Under the pieces are notes generated by a model. That model saw only the letters and a list, made by a program, of their open reading frames with translations, ran no database searches and was not told the origin of the DNA. This document shows positions 35,489-47,300 of a DNA stretch of 64,000 nt, one piece after another; position 1 is the first letter of the stretch; each line of letters begins with the position of its first letter. This DNA comes from Mytilus galloprovincialis (lineage: Eukaryota > Mollusca > Bivalvia > Mytilida > Mytilidae): contig NC_134847.1 in NCBI RefSeq assembly GCF_965363235.1, positions 58,436,439-58,500,438 on the forward strand. Reading direction: 5' to 3'. A program made the translations under genes and the position numbers.

Positions 35489-36105
35489 GCTTCTTTGTGT
35501 AACTTCATTGGGGTGTAAAACCGTTGACCGAAGTACATTTTGTATGAAGCGCGGAAGCGCTTCATTCTAAAAATGTGCGCACGGTCAACGCTTTTACACC
35601 CCTATGAAGTTACAAAAAGAAGCATTTAATACTTATGATTACATTTCTTATCTAGGATCATGAAAACACGAATACAATCATTTTTTTTAATTTAAATCAA
35701 CTGTGCACTTTATTGTCGGACCTCGTGTTATCATGAATGATAAGTTTTATTGTGTAATGCAGTTGCTTAAGGAATAACACGTGATGTGCAGTTGGTCAAT
35801 CAGAATAACGTATTATAATGAAACTCGGAAGCGCTTCATTCTAAAAATGTGCGCACGGTCAACGCTTTTACACCCCCTATATGAGGTTACAAAAAGAAAC
35901 ATTTAATACTTATAATTACATTTCTTAACTAGGATCATGAAAACACAAATACAATCAATTTTTTTATTTAATTCACCTTTGCACTTTATTGTCGGACCTC
36001 GTGTTATCATGAATGATAAGTTTTATTGTGTAATGCAATTGCTTAAGGAATAACACGTGATGTGCAGTTGGCCAATCAGAATCACGTATTATAATTGAAC
36101 ATAGT
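35489..36105. repeat. Foldback end plus 274-bp direct duplication
   Basis: 35489-35623 is an inverted repeat with arms of about 60 bp (GTAACTTCATTGGGGTGTAA type on the left, TTACACCCCTATGAAGTTAC on the right) centred on GAAGCGCGGAAGCGCTTC. From 35552 the sequence runs to about 35824, then restarts at 35826 with CGGAAGCGCTTCATTCTAAA and repeats with few changes to about 36100. Shared internal boxes are GGACCTCGTGTTATCATGAA and TAACACGTGATGTGCAGTTG. Confidence 0.85.
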
Positions 36106-36399
36106 ACATCTAATGTAATTATTTCTACATCATATGAAAATCAAGCACAATCCCTTCCGTTAGGGTTTAGTATCATACCATCATAAAATAAATGAGAAGC
36201 ACAAAACCCGAATAATGCCAACAACTGTGCTTTTTTAATAAATGTGTTAATATTTTGTAAAAAGGCCCTATGAGTGATTAATATTAATACCAACATATGC
36301 AATTCTTAATGACTTTACAACAGTATCGTAACAATATCCCTTCGGAATATGTCTATTTTAAAGGTTGGGTTAGTTTTTAGGTGAATGCTAACATTGTTG

Positions 36400-37200
36400 T
36401 GATTTATAAAGAATATTTTCAGAAAATATCGAAAGTGAAATAACTGAACGTTAAGAGATATATGCATGTTGATTTATATTTACGAATGATGTCCTTGTAC
36501 CGATGATAAAATTTAGTAAATGTTTTGACTAGTTTTTGATATCGAAAACCCTGGTGTAAAATGTTTTCAGTAATACAGCGATTGCTTTCGTTAAAATCAA
36601 ATACGTTGTTATATACACGAGCGATTGGAATAAGTAAAGATATATGAAAATACCATAAGGTGGTGACAAGGGAACGTAACAATCTAGAGCAATTAACAAT
36701 TGGAAATGAAAAATCATCTCTTTTATCATACATTTTGGTATAAAAGCTTCCCGTTAAAGATATAGATATCAAGATACAGGAAAGGGCAGTGTTCATTGTT
36801 AGCATTAGCTTTATTTAAAGTCAGTTGGGCAGGACAAATGTCTTTACTGTACATACTGAGGACGTCATTATTGAGAGCAAATATATCATCCAAATATCTA
36901 AAAGTGTTATCAATTGAATCAGCAGTAGTTTCAATGGGTCTTTGCTGATTTTAGTCATAAATTATAACTCATAACAATACAGAAACAGGTCCGTCCATGG
37001 AAAGTCCGATAATTTGGCGATATACGGAATCTCTTAAGCGTACAAAAATGTTATCTAGTAAAAGTTCAAGGGCATTGATAGTTTTCGAGGAGGCCCATTT
37101 GACATACTCAATGATGCCGGTATAATGATTATTAAAACACGTGTTTATTTGAAAAACAGTTATAGATAAAACTGTAATTAAGAACACTCGCTGTTCCTGA
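36400..37200 (-). mobile_element. Degraded reverse-transcriptase retroelement fragment (fossil)
   Basis: Minus-strand frames carry RT-like strings such as LLDNIFVRLRDSVYRQIIGL and MYDKRDDFSFPIVN, then QGFRYQKLVKTFTKFYHRYK. These belong to a retroelement family common in invertebrates whose RT reads like IPMGTNCAP at the equivalent site; Penelope-like is my best guess. It is broken in several places and long inactive. Confidence 0.65.
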
Positions 37201-37307
37201 AAGAAAACGGAAAAGTTAACAGAAGTTGTGTTTGTCTCATTTTAGGAGCCTGTAATTCAGGAAACCTCTCTACGATCAGAGACATGTATTATATGTCTCT
37301 GCTCCGA

Positions 37308-38050
37308 TGTAAAAGAGGGATGAAAGATACCAAAGGGACAGTCAAACCCATTAATCTAAAACAAACTGACAACGCCATGGCTAAAAATGAAAAAGACAAA
37401 CAAACAACTACACACATGACACAACATAGAAAACTAAAGAATAAACAACAGGAACCCCACCAAAAAACTAGGGATGATCTCAGGTGCTCCGGAAGGGTAA
37501 GCAGATCCTGCTCCACATGTGACACCCGTCGTGTTGCTTATGTGATAACAAATCCGGTAAATAGTCTAATTCGGTAGGTCACATTCATGAAAGGGAAGGG
37601 GATTGTAGTTACGACGTAAGGAACATATCCGATATCATTTGTGAGACGGTTATTCCATAACGGTCAACCAATCTCGTGATGGCGTCCGTAAAATTTACGA
37701 AGGGATGATTTCAACTTCACCATTTGGAATTATTGGTTTAATAGCTTACTTGTGAGCAGCAACCCTCTATCAAGAAAATCATGATAGGAAGTGCAAGCAC
37801 GGGAATATCGTATCAATTGGGAGATATATACCCTGTATGCAGGTGCTGCTGGAATGTTGCTACCTAGAAATGGAAAGTTCACAATGAGAAAGCTGAAATC
37901 ATCTCTTTTGTCGTAAAGTTGTGTTTTCAACCGACCCTCATTGTCAATTTCTAGATGTAAGTCAAGATATGAGGCCGACTTAACTGTATCTGTAGTATCC
38001 TTTATCTCTAGCTCGATGGGATATATGCGTTCCACATAGTCACTAAATTT
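37308..38050 (-). mobile_element. Repeat family C: 3' end of the same RT retroelement family (fossil)
   Basis: The minus strand codes a 101-residue RT C-terminal piece with SASYLDLHLEIDNEGRLKTQ, YDKRDDFSF and PAYRVYISQLIRYSRA. Plus-strand boxes AAAGGGACAGTCAAACCCAT, ACAACGCCATGG, ACAACATAGAAAACTAAA, GATGATCTCAGGTGCTCCGG and GTAAGCAGATCCTGCTCC mark the 3' UTR and recur at 54588, 58540 and 61540. A truncated, broken copy. Confidence 0.7.
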
Positions 38051-39108
38051 TGAATTAACTTGTATACGGCTGATTTTTTAGTTTATTTTACAGATGTTAA
38101 GTCGGAGAAAATTTCTATAATTACTTCAATTGAAGTAGGAAAAATTGTATATCATTCGATTTTATTCGTAGAATACATCTATATCACATGACGATGACAA
38201 ATAATTATGGAGATTTAAGAACAGTTTTCTGAATTTCGAATAATGATAAGAAAAAGTATCTATTTTTCAGATAATTGAAGGATAAATTTAAAAAGTAATT
38301 GCTCTTCGACTTACTAGTATATAATTTATATTTACTTAGTATTATCGAAAACGTTGACAGAGTTGATTTACCTGTGCAATAAATTGCATTTTAATATTTG
38401 TAATATAATCATCCAGGAAAAGATAACTGCGTATTAGAAAAGAATATGGTAAATCAATCAATAGTGTCTATTATATGATTTGAATACGACAAGCTGTTAC
38501 CAAAAATGTCTTTTTATTGACGAACTGATAACATAAGCGACACGCATACAGAAATGAGAACAGTTTTTACATCATTTCTTAAATTAATTACACATTTTTA
38601 AAACAGTCTTGATGTTGCAAGACGAATAATGGATAAAACTTTTATATCCTGGACTAAGAAAATGACGGATTATCCCTTTTAAGTTAAAAGTGAACATTTT
38701 GTGAATCAACTGTACAGGTGAGTCATTTTGTGTTGATTAATGTAGTAAAGTGGAAATTATGCGTTGAAGGTAAAAACGATATATGAAAATTGGTCATGAA
38801 TAATTATGTCAGCCTTAGTTAACCGAAATTCAAATATCATTAATCTGTTAAGAAGGTGAAGGAAACAAACAAAACTGAGTGAAATCTTCAAAAAAAAAAG
38901 CGCAATTGGATGTGTTTTTATGGTAAATTATAATATAAATCATCCCCTAAAGTAAACTGGAGATTAATTTAAAGAAAAAGATACATCAACATATTACAGA
39001 CACACCAACTCTGGTCGCAGAAACTGTTTATCATGTATTGTTTCTTTTTGTTTGTTCTGTATACACTGATCGAAAGGATGGGGTGGATTGGTGTAATCCT
39101 TTCTGTAA
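38051..39108. other. Intergenic stretch, nothing recognised
   Basis: AT-rich; no frame with splice support, no match to the repeat families defined here. Confidence 0.4.
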
Positions 39109-39292
39109 CTTCTAAAAAAGAAGATGTGGTATGATTGCCAATGAGATAACTGTCCACAAGAGACCAAAATGACACAGACATTAACAATTATAGGTCACCG
39201 TACTGCCTTCAACAATGAGCAAAGCCCATACCGCATAGTCAGCTATAAAAGGCCCCGATAAGGCAATGTAAAACAATTCAAACGAGAAAACT
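39109..39292 (+). repeat. Interspersed repeat family A copy, well conserved
   Basis: AAAAGAAGATGTGGTATGAT, CCACAAGAGACCAAAATGAC, ATTATAGGTCACCGTACTGC, CAACAATGAGCAAAGCCCAT and GGCCCCGATAAGGCAATGTA. The best-preserved copy in the window. Confidence 0.85.
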
Positions 39293-39692
39293 AACTTATC
39301 TGTTTTTATAATCAAATAATTGAATTACTTTGTTATTCAATCAATTGAATAACTTTCTTATTCAATAATAGAATTCATTTTTAACACCGAGTACCGAAAC
39401 CATAAAAGATTGTTGATAACGTTATTACATAAACGTGATCCGGCAACCTTAAATATTTCTCTTTCGATAAAAATGCAAGCGTCTTTAAGAGGGCAAGTTT
39501 AAAAAAAAATAAATACCGTTATCCTTTGAAGGACAAGTCAGTTAAATCAAATGATAACAGAGGGACACCAGGATGTGTTGTATACATATTTTTTAGGAAA
39601 ATATCCATAAGTATCATAACAGAAACAATCTTTTATGCATTTATGTCTAGTAATGGACTTATGATTATACCCATTGATGAAGTAAGATATGT

Positions 39693-39850
39693 TTAAAATT
39701 GAGAATGGAAAAATAGGGCGTGTCAAAAAGACCACAACCCGTCAAAAGAGCAGAAAACAGTTAAAGGCCATCAAAGGGTCTCCAATACAGTGAGAAAATC
39801 CAGCACGCGGTAGCGAGCTTCAACTTGCCCCTTAAAAATGTGTTCTACTT
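39693..39850 (+). repeat. Interspersed repeat family B copy
   Basis: AAAATTGAGAATGGAAAAAT, GTGTCAAAAAGACCACAACC, AAGGCCATCAAAGGGTCTCC and GCACGCGGTAGCGAGCTTCA, the 5' half of family B. Confidence 0.75.
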
Positions 39851-41037
39851 CAATGTAAATGTACGTCACAGCACAGCAGATTGTTCCACGTTATTTGTAT
39901 CAATGAATTCATATGTATATTTACAGAATGTGTTTATAAAACTAATTCGATATATTAAGTTAAAATCAATTAACCATTGCTATATACTAACAATCATTTG
40001 GCTTATTTTTTACACTTATAAAACTATGAGTCTTTTTCTTCCGGGTTCGTATCAAATGTGAGCAAAATAGATATATAAAATCATATTAAAATGTCATATT
40101 TCAAACAACTTCTAAATTGTTATGCTTTACATGCTAAGTATCCGGGTAGGGGATATGCATCATTACGGAATATAAGTCAAAACTTATCAAATATATTTAT
40201 ATATAAATTTACCTTATACTTCGAAAATTCATTTTATAAAGTAACTCGTTTGTAAATTAAAACATCTCCTTTAAATATTACTTTCTTCCGGAATACGAAT
40301 AAAGCCAATATAAATTATCATTTTTATTTCAACGAATCTGGAATAATAATTTGACAAGGTGAATTATATTCTAAACTTGATAAATTATACAATAATTATA
40401 ATTCCATTATAGACGAAGTATCTTAATAAACCTAAATTCTCGTGACTAAAAATAATTCCCGATAATCTGTACATTATCGCCTAGATATGTATTCCTTTTC
40501 TTTAGTTAATTAAAACACCTATTGAAAGACATCAAAATGTGCATTATTGGTAACAGTTTTGATGTGCAAACCATAAATATCACATTCAAGTATTTCATAT
40601 CAAAAGTACATGGCTAGTTCATTTACCTTTAGGCTAGGAATTTACAAAAAAAACAAACATTTTCGTATGAAACGCCTTAACACAGGGAAATGTTTTACGT
40701 GTGGTAATATAGATTATTATTAACCGCTAAATAAAATGTGCACTACAATAATTCAATATAGATATAAAACATACTATTTATATTGGATAATTAAACAGTA
40801 AGGTCAACATCAATAGTATTTAACTCATATAATATCGAATAAAAAAAAAACTAACTTGTAACTCAATTCGATCTAAAAACACAAATAATAAATTAATGAT
40901 TTTGGTACGATCAAAGAAAAAAATCATCAGGTACATGCGATACATAACATTTGATGACAAGGATATATTGATAATTGAGGAACTACAATATATGTCCAAA
41001 TGGGCCTTATAAAATAGCCAAACACTATCTAAGTATA
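39851..41037. other. Very AT-rich intergenic stretch, no gene seen
   Basis: No conserved frame, repeat or structure was recognised; long runs of A and T dominate. Confidence 0.4.
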
Positions 41038-41158
41038 AAAAAAGAAGATGTGGTATGATTTCTAATGAGACAACTCTACACAAGAGACCAAAATGACACA
41101 GAAATTAACAACTATAGGTCACCGTACGGCCTTCAACAATGAGCAAAGCCCGCTTTGC
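41038..41158 (+). repeat. Interspersed repeat family A copy, 3'-truncated
   Basis: AAAAGAAGATGTGGTATGAT, GAGACAACTCTACACAAGAG, AACTATAGGTCACCGTACGG and CAACAATGAGCAAAGCCCGC; stops before the TATAAAAGGCCCC box. Confidence 0.82.
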
Positions 41159-41289
41159 AAGAAAATTGGAACCTTAGTTTCTGTATTCTGACTGTTGTTA
41201 TCCGTTCGTTTGAAGTGTTTAGGCTTTTGATTTTGCAACTTTCCTTTTTGAATTTTCCTCAGAGTTCAGTATTTTTGTGATTTTACTTT

Positions 41290-41450
41290 TTTTCTCATAG
41301 CATCTCAGAATTATTGGTCCTCAATGCTGTTCAACTTCGTTCTTTATTTGGCCTTTTCATATTTTTTTTAATTAAGCACCTTTTGATGAGTCTTTTGTAG
41401 AATTTAGCGCGTCTAGCATACACAAATTTAATCTATGATGAATATAGACA
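41290..41450 (+). repeat. Interspersed repeat family F fragment
   Basis: GGTCCTCAATGCTGTTCAAC, TTTATTTGGCC, TTTTGATGAGTCTTTTGTAG and TAGCGCGTCTAGCATA in family F order. Confidence 0.7.
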
Positions 41451-41660
41451 TGAAGATGTGGTAACCAACTCTCCATCAAAGTCACAATGTATAAAACGTT
41501 ATTTATAGGTCAAAGTATGGCCTTCAACACGGAGCTTTGGCTCACACTAAATAGTAAGATATAAAGGGCCCCCAAATGACTAGTATAAAACCATCCAAAC
41601 GGAAAAACCAACGGTCTAATATACATGTATATATAAAAGAGAAACGCCCATGACCACACA
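41449..41660 (+). repeat. Interspersed repeat family A, diverged copy
   Basis: GAAGATGTGGTAACCAACTC (internal deletion), TTATAGGTCAAAGTATGGCC, TTCAACACGGAGC and AAGATATAAAGGGCCCCCAA, then AAACCATCCAAACGGAAAAA. Confidence 0.65.
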
Positions 41661-41809
41661 AACTAACGACAATGATTTATTTTATTCTTATAATTCAATC
41701 GATTAGGGATTAGATAACTTGATGATTATGTAAAACAATAAACATTATTGAAGTAAGAAAGACAGCTGTAAACTTTTAATATTGCAAGGAAAAATTAAAA
41801 CAACCCTTT

Positions 41810-41875
41810 CCTTTGATCTCTTGTGAAGAGTTGTTTCATTGGCAATTAAACCACATCTTTTTTCATACTTTATAC
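41810..41875 (-). repeat. Interspersed repeat family A, reverse fragment
   Basis: Minus reading: AAAAGATGTGGTTTAATTGC, CAATGAAACAACTCTTCACA, AGAGATCAAAGG. Only the first 65 bp of the family remain. Confidence 0.7.
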
Positions 41876-42739
41876 ATTTCCTGCGTCCGAATTCTGGATT
41901 TACCTTCAAACCCGAATATTTAAAAGCCAAGGCTGTATAAGAACTGAAACAGTTAAAAATGAAAAAGGACCTACATTAATAGCAAAAACTAAAAAAGGTC
42001 AATATTGCCTGATGGAGTCGAATTCTAAAAGTTTATTGATAATTTCAAAATTTATAACCTGTCGAAGACGATCTGTTAACATTTTAGTCATGATAAACAT
42101 ATATTCAGAACTATAGTGTTATTTTGAAAATTTAAACAAGCGAAAAACGCATAATTTGTATGACGTTAATTATTTTTTTCTTGGGTATATAAAGTAGGTC
42201 TTTTTATTCTTGCAAACATGGACAATGATGGATGTGAACATATTGACTTTTCTTTTATTGTATATTCTTGTTGGCTAATTGAAGTTTATTTTAGCTATTG
42301 CAATCTCTCTGTTTGTTAACAGTTTCTGAAATATGTACAAGACGCTATCTTTACTGAAACAGCCAAACAAGTGTATCAATACATATATGATCCCTTTTTA
42401 TGTAGCCAATATTTTGATATTTACTTGAGTAAATTGATAATTGATAATACGGGCTTAAGTTGTTACAATAACTTTTTAATCATATTTACCTTTCATATAC
42501 CCCGTTAAGGTAGCTCGGGTGTCTTCCCCTTCATGTACATTGTAAATTAGCAGACAGCAATTGGCCTAGATACATTGTATTTAATAAATGTGCAAATTTT
42601 CCTCTTCCTCCAAGTAAGGAACTTAATATGTATGATCCCACGAAAACTTTGCACAGTGTAAGGCTAGCCTTCTCAAAGCTATTTACATTTAAAACATTCC
42701 TCAATTTTCATTTTAAGACTATATACAGGCTTTGCTGTT
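41876..42739. other. Intergenic stretch, nothing recognised
   Basis: No gene-like frame or clear repeat was found. Confidence 0.35.
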
Positions 42740-43010
42740 AAAATCATTTAAGAGGATTCTTTCAGAACAGTTCTCAATCCCTCTGTCGTGTCGACCGAGG
42801 GATGTTTTAGATGGAAGTTGATTCCAATACCTGATGGTCTTTTAGTTTGGAAATAATGACTGTCTATAGGTGTCAGTGTTTGTTCTGACTTGCTCAAAGT
42901 GTCCTTTGACTTTGCTCCTGCTGTCGTTGGAGATTAAATATTGTTGTCTGTCTATATCTATAAGCCCATTCTAGATTTTAATAGCATACATAGTCTGTTG
43001 TTTTTTCTAA
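42740..43010 (-). mobile_element. LINE 3' fragment (end of ORF2)
   Basis: Minus-strand translation gives RQQYLISNDSRSKVKGHFEQ and VRTNTDTYRQSLFP. A shifted frame then gives an IGINFHL-type piece and HPSVDT. This is the order seen at the C-terminus of many LINE ORF2 proteins (ending RTxRDWNxLP...PSVxxF). A short, frame-shifted remnant of a different LINE from the one in the cadherin intron. Confidence 0.5.
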
Positions 43011-44094
43011 TTTCTACGTTAAATTTTGACAGAAGAATGTACAATTAGGAAAATGGTGTGTTTTGTCATACTAATTCCACCTTCTTTTTTTTTAAATATA
43101 GATTTCATCTTCGTCATACTAAGGAAGACAACTCAGACAATATATTTTTTATATTAGAATGTGTAATGAGTTTACCTTTTTTTATTTTGTATCAGAAAAC
43201 AAGTCACGTTTTTGTATGCGCAATAAAAGAGCTGTTTCCTCATATTTTATCTTAAAGTTCCATGGTTAAGTTTTCCTTCTATCACACAAAAAGTGATTTC
43301 CATGGAAAGTCTATAATACACAATTCTAAAATTTTGCACAACCTGTAGCGTGTAGCCTCGTGGTCCATACTTTTATTATATATTTGAAAAAGCTCTGGGG
43401 TAAACTCCTTTTTTGGTAAATCATTTAAAAAATCGATGAATTTTAATTTATATCCCCTTCTACATAAAACAAAAATGTACCTTTACCCCTCTTAATGAGA
43501 AAAAGTAAAAAATATGAAACAAATAGTGACAATTGACATGTATAATGAAAAAACTGATTATAGGCACAACAACCATGTCGACTAGGTTTAACCAACAAAA
43601 CATGCAAACAGTTTTAAATTTAATTTACAGACACAATGACGTAATATGTACATGATTATATTGTTTGTAATATTTATTTTCTAATTTCATGACAGTAGAG
43701 TTTTTCTAAATTCATACACCCGTCTGTCTGTCTAGGTGATAATGGCCATCCTTATGGTATGTCGTTGACACTAAAACCAGGCTCTTCTTTAAAAAAGAAA
43801 AAGAAAGGCAATGTTTTCGAATTGTTACTCAAATGTAACCATGATCAGCACGTTTGAATACGACTGCATACACTAAATATTAATGGAACAACAACATTGT
43901 ACTTCGATCGTCAGATAAAGTCTTTCATAGTTAATAAGACCAGCAACGCATCCCATTCTTTTGTGTAAACTTTTGAATATATTCTATGCTTTATTTTGGG
44001 CTTAACAGAGCGCAAACAAAATATTTAAGTTTTATCCTATTGGTTAAATAATATAATGTTCATCAAACTAAAGGGGTCTGTTATAGCTGACCAT
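43011..44094. other. Intergenic stretch upstream of MANSC-like gene
   Basis: No gene seen. It should hold the promoter or a non-coding first exon of the MANSC-like gene, since an acceptor site precedes its first coding exon, but I cannot place either. Confidence 0.35.
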
Positions 44095-44215
44095 GCGGTT
44101 TAAGTTTTACCCGTTAAAGAAGACCGTTCATTGACCTATAATTGTTAATTATTTGTCATTTTGGTCTCTTGTGGATAATTGTTTCCATGGCACTTATACC
44201 ACATCTTCTTATTTT
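44095..44215 (-). repeat. Interspersed repeat family A, reverse copy
   Basis: Minus reading: AGAAGATGTGGTATAAGTGC, CACAAGAGACCAAAATGACA, AATTATAGGTCAATGAACGG. It lies just upstream of the MANSC-like gene. Confidence 0.75.
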
Positions 44216-44384
44216 TTATATGACAAGCCTTTCCGTTGTAACAGTTAAACCCAGATTTTATATATGCCAAACAGTTTCTTACGAGCCTTTACTTAATTCT
44301 TACACAATTCAGAACCATAAGTTATTTTGACTAGTTTGTAGTAAACTTTTTTTTTTCTATCCTTTATCTTACAGGAACCTGTTG

Positions 44385-47300
44385 AAACAAGAACAAGGCG
44401 TACCATGTTCATCCTTCTGCTTTATTCTGTTGTTAATTTTCATTTGATTCAATCCATTACCCATTGTGGACCAGAAACACATTTTGATGCTCCTTTGGTG
44501 GACAAGATGTTCTCATTCACTAACCCAAGTGCCGAAGAGTTGTCCTACCTTAATGAGAATTCACGTGAATCCTGTTTAGAGCAATGTTGTAATACAGGTA
44601 GAATACTAACAGCTGCGTCATTTATTCTCTGGTCGATGGTTGTCTTATTTGCAATCATACCACATATCCTAATCTTATGATAGAAAAAACTTCAAACGGT
44701 GCGAAGGTTCTACCATTTTATATCTCGAGAGTTTAATTATTTATCACATCGTGTAGTCATACATGTACCTCAAATTTGAAATTTGTTAATCTAAATACAG
44801 TAAATAAAGGCAACAGTAGTATACCGCTGTTCAAACTCATAAATCCATGGACAAAAAACAAAATCGGGCTAACAAACTAAAACTGAGGGAAACGCATTAA
44901 ATATAAGAGGAGAACAACGACACAACACTACAATGTAACACACACAGAGTAAAAATGTATATTTCAAACCTGACTCAAATGAAAGAAATAAAGGGAAATT
45001 TAAATTTCAACAAATGCTGTAGCAACACTTTCGAAAACCGTCTCACATTTTCCTCTTTTAATTTTGTTACAACTCATTTACAAACTGGAAACAGTCAAAG
45101 ACTTTTGGAAGTAAATGACGTATAAAGAAGTCGACACGCAAATGGTATTCCGGTCTTTGGTGGGGTTTTGTCCCTTTGACACATTTCCAATTCTATTCCC
45201 AATTTTAGATATTACTTCCCCAAATTGCTATGGTAAAAACATCGATAAAGGATTATGCACATTAATAGGTAAAAAAGAGAAATGTTCACTTAATAACCTT
45301 AACATGATGGAGCTAAGACATTAAGGATAAAATAAAGAAAATTGAATCAAATTTGAGTCTTCAGTTATTTATAAAGTCGGTTAAAAAAATAGTTTTAAAC
45401 CCTCATCAGTTAACTTATTTTATCACACATCTGCAATGTGTGTGAAGAATTCGCACTTTAATATGCAAAACACATGCGCCATCTTTTCGATATAGAATAG
45501 TTAATGTCTTTTATGTTATTGTTATTGGAATAAACACTTTACGAAACTCTTTTTTTCCTATCTGTTGATTGAAATACATAAAAAATATTATGTTTTATAA
45601 TTTAATTTCTTGTATTAATTTCAGACAAATGTAACATTGCCTCTTTCAATCAAAGTCTGGCTGCTGTAACCGGTGATAATTGTTTCCTATACAAATGTTT
45701 ACCTTTGGAGAATTGTCAATTTCAAGACTCAGGTTCCATTATAAGTTATGTTTTAAAAAGAGATGAAGATGATACCACCACTATACAAAATGAAATTGAC
45801 ACAACGAATCCACCCCCAAAAGATCAGGAATTTATAGGAGAAAAAGTTTTAGAAGTTATCAATGATACTGACGTTGATTCAGATTTGTTGAAACAGGATC
45901 GAAATACAAAGAACACCAACATTCCTCTGTCGTCATCATCCTCTTTATCCACAAACACGAACAATCTCACAACGAAAGGTACCACTTCCGTGTCATTGGC
46001 AACGCACTCAGCGACGTCAACGAATACCAACAGTTCACCTTTGACGTCAACGAAAACCAGCAGTTCACCTTCAACGTCAACGAAAACCAGCAGTTCACTT
46101 TCAACGTCAACGAATACAAACAGCTCACCTTCAACGTCAGCGAATACAAACAGTTCACCTTCAAGTAATAATCCATTAACAACATCAAACACAAGTAAAA
46201 CTAATAGTCCTGTTTCACTGACATCATCTGCTAGTTCTGCAACTAAAAATATATCGTCAACCACTGAGGTAAAACAAACTAATGGAAGTAGTACAGTAAC
46301 TAATCAAATGGTATTAGCTACAAACCAGCATTCAACTAAAGCCTCATTGAAACCATCAGTTGTGGTCTCAAACGAACAAGGTAATAATGACTCAAGTAGT
46401 GTTCATCCTCCAACGACTGTAAACAGTACCACAAATACAATAACTAAAACAGTATTATCTAACGCAACAAAATTAACTTCCGAGCCAATCATGGCGAATT
46501 TGACAGAACTGGAAACCACACTTAATCATGCAATGACAGAACAACATAATGTTACATCACCACACAAGATAACTACAACAAACACAATAATAAATACGTT
46601 GACAAAAGCTTTAAATATTACAAACACAGTGAATAAAACAACAACATCACCAACAACACCAACAACTACTACTACAACTTCTATGATGACAACGGAAGTA
46701 ACAACAAGGGAAACAACCGAGAATTTGAGCACAGTAGTAACAACGACAACAAAGGACATGACAACATCAGACAATGATACACAACCGATAGTCACAAACC
46801 AATCAACAACAGAAGCCACCAGCATGTCGGAATCTACAGTAAAACCAATAACAGCAGGTACGTGTATGATTTAATAAATACTATGGAAGATTCAAAGTCG
46901 TTCGGTTTACTTCTTTGATTTCAAGGTACTATATTTAGGTTATAAATGTGATTTGTTATAAACATTACAGATATGACTTACCTAGACTTGAACTTGCTTG
47001 AATATTGGTTTTCCAAACAATCTTCGCAAAAACAAAATTCTAGACCATTGAACCTGATTAAATTGTCTTGCGCCCATCCGAGGTCAAAGGGAAATTGTGT
47101 TTACCCAATATCCGTCCGTTCTCTACAGAGAGAAAAACATTGTTCAACGACTTCATCAATTTTCGAGGCAGTGTTTATTATGTATCTTACTGTTTTGAGG
47201 TTGTAAGTACATGTATCCTAATATTTGTTCAAACTATCATGATCGCTGGGGTTTTTTTTTAACTATTTTTGAAAACGACTGATTATTTAGTAAATTAAGT

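Noticed and set aside
45824-46825. Long minus-strand frames opposite the mucin exon
   Set aside because: Shadows of the Thr/Ser-rich coding repeat; they are Val-rich low-complexity sequence without splice or start context.
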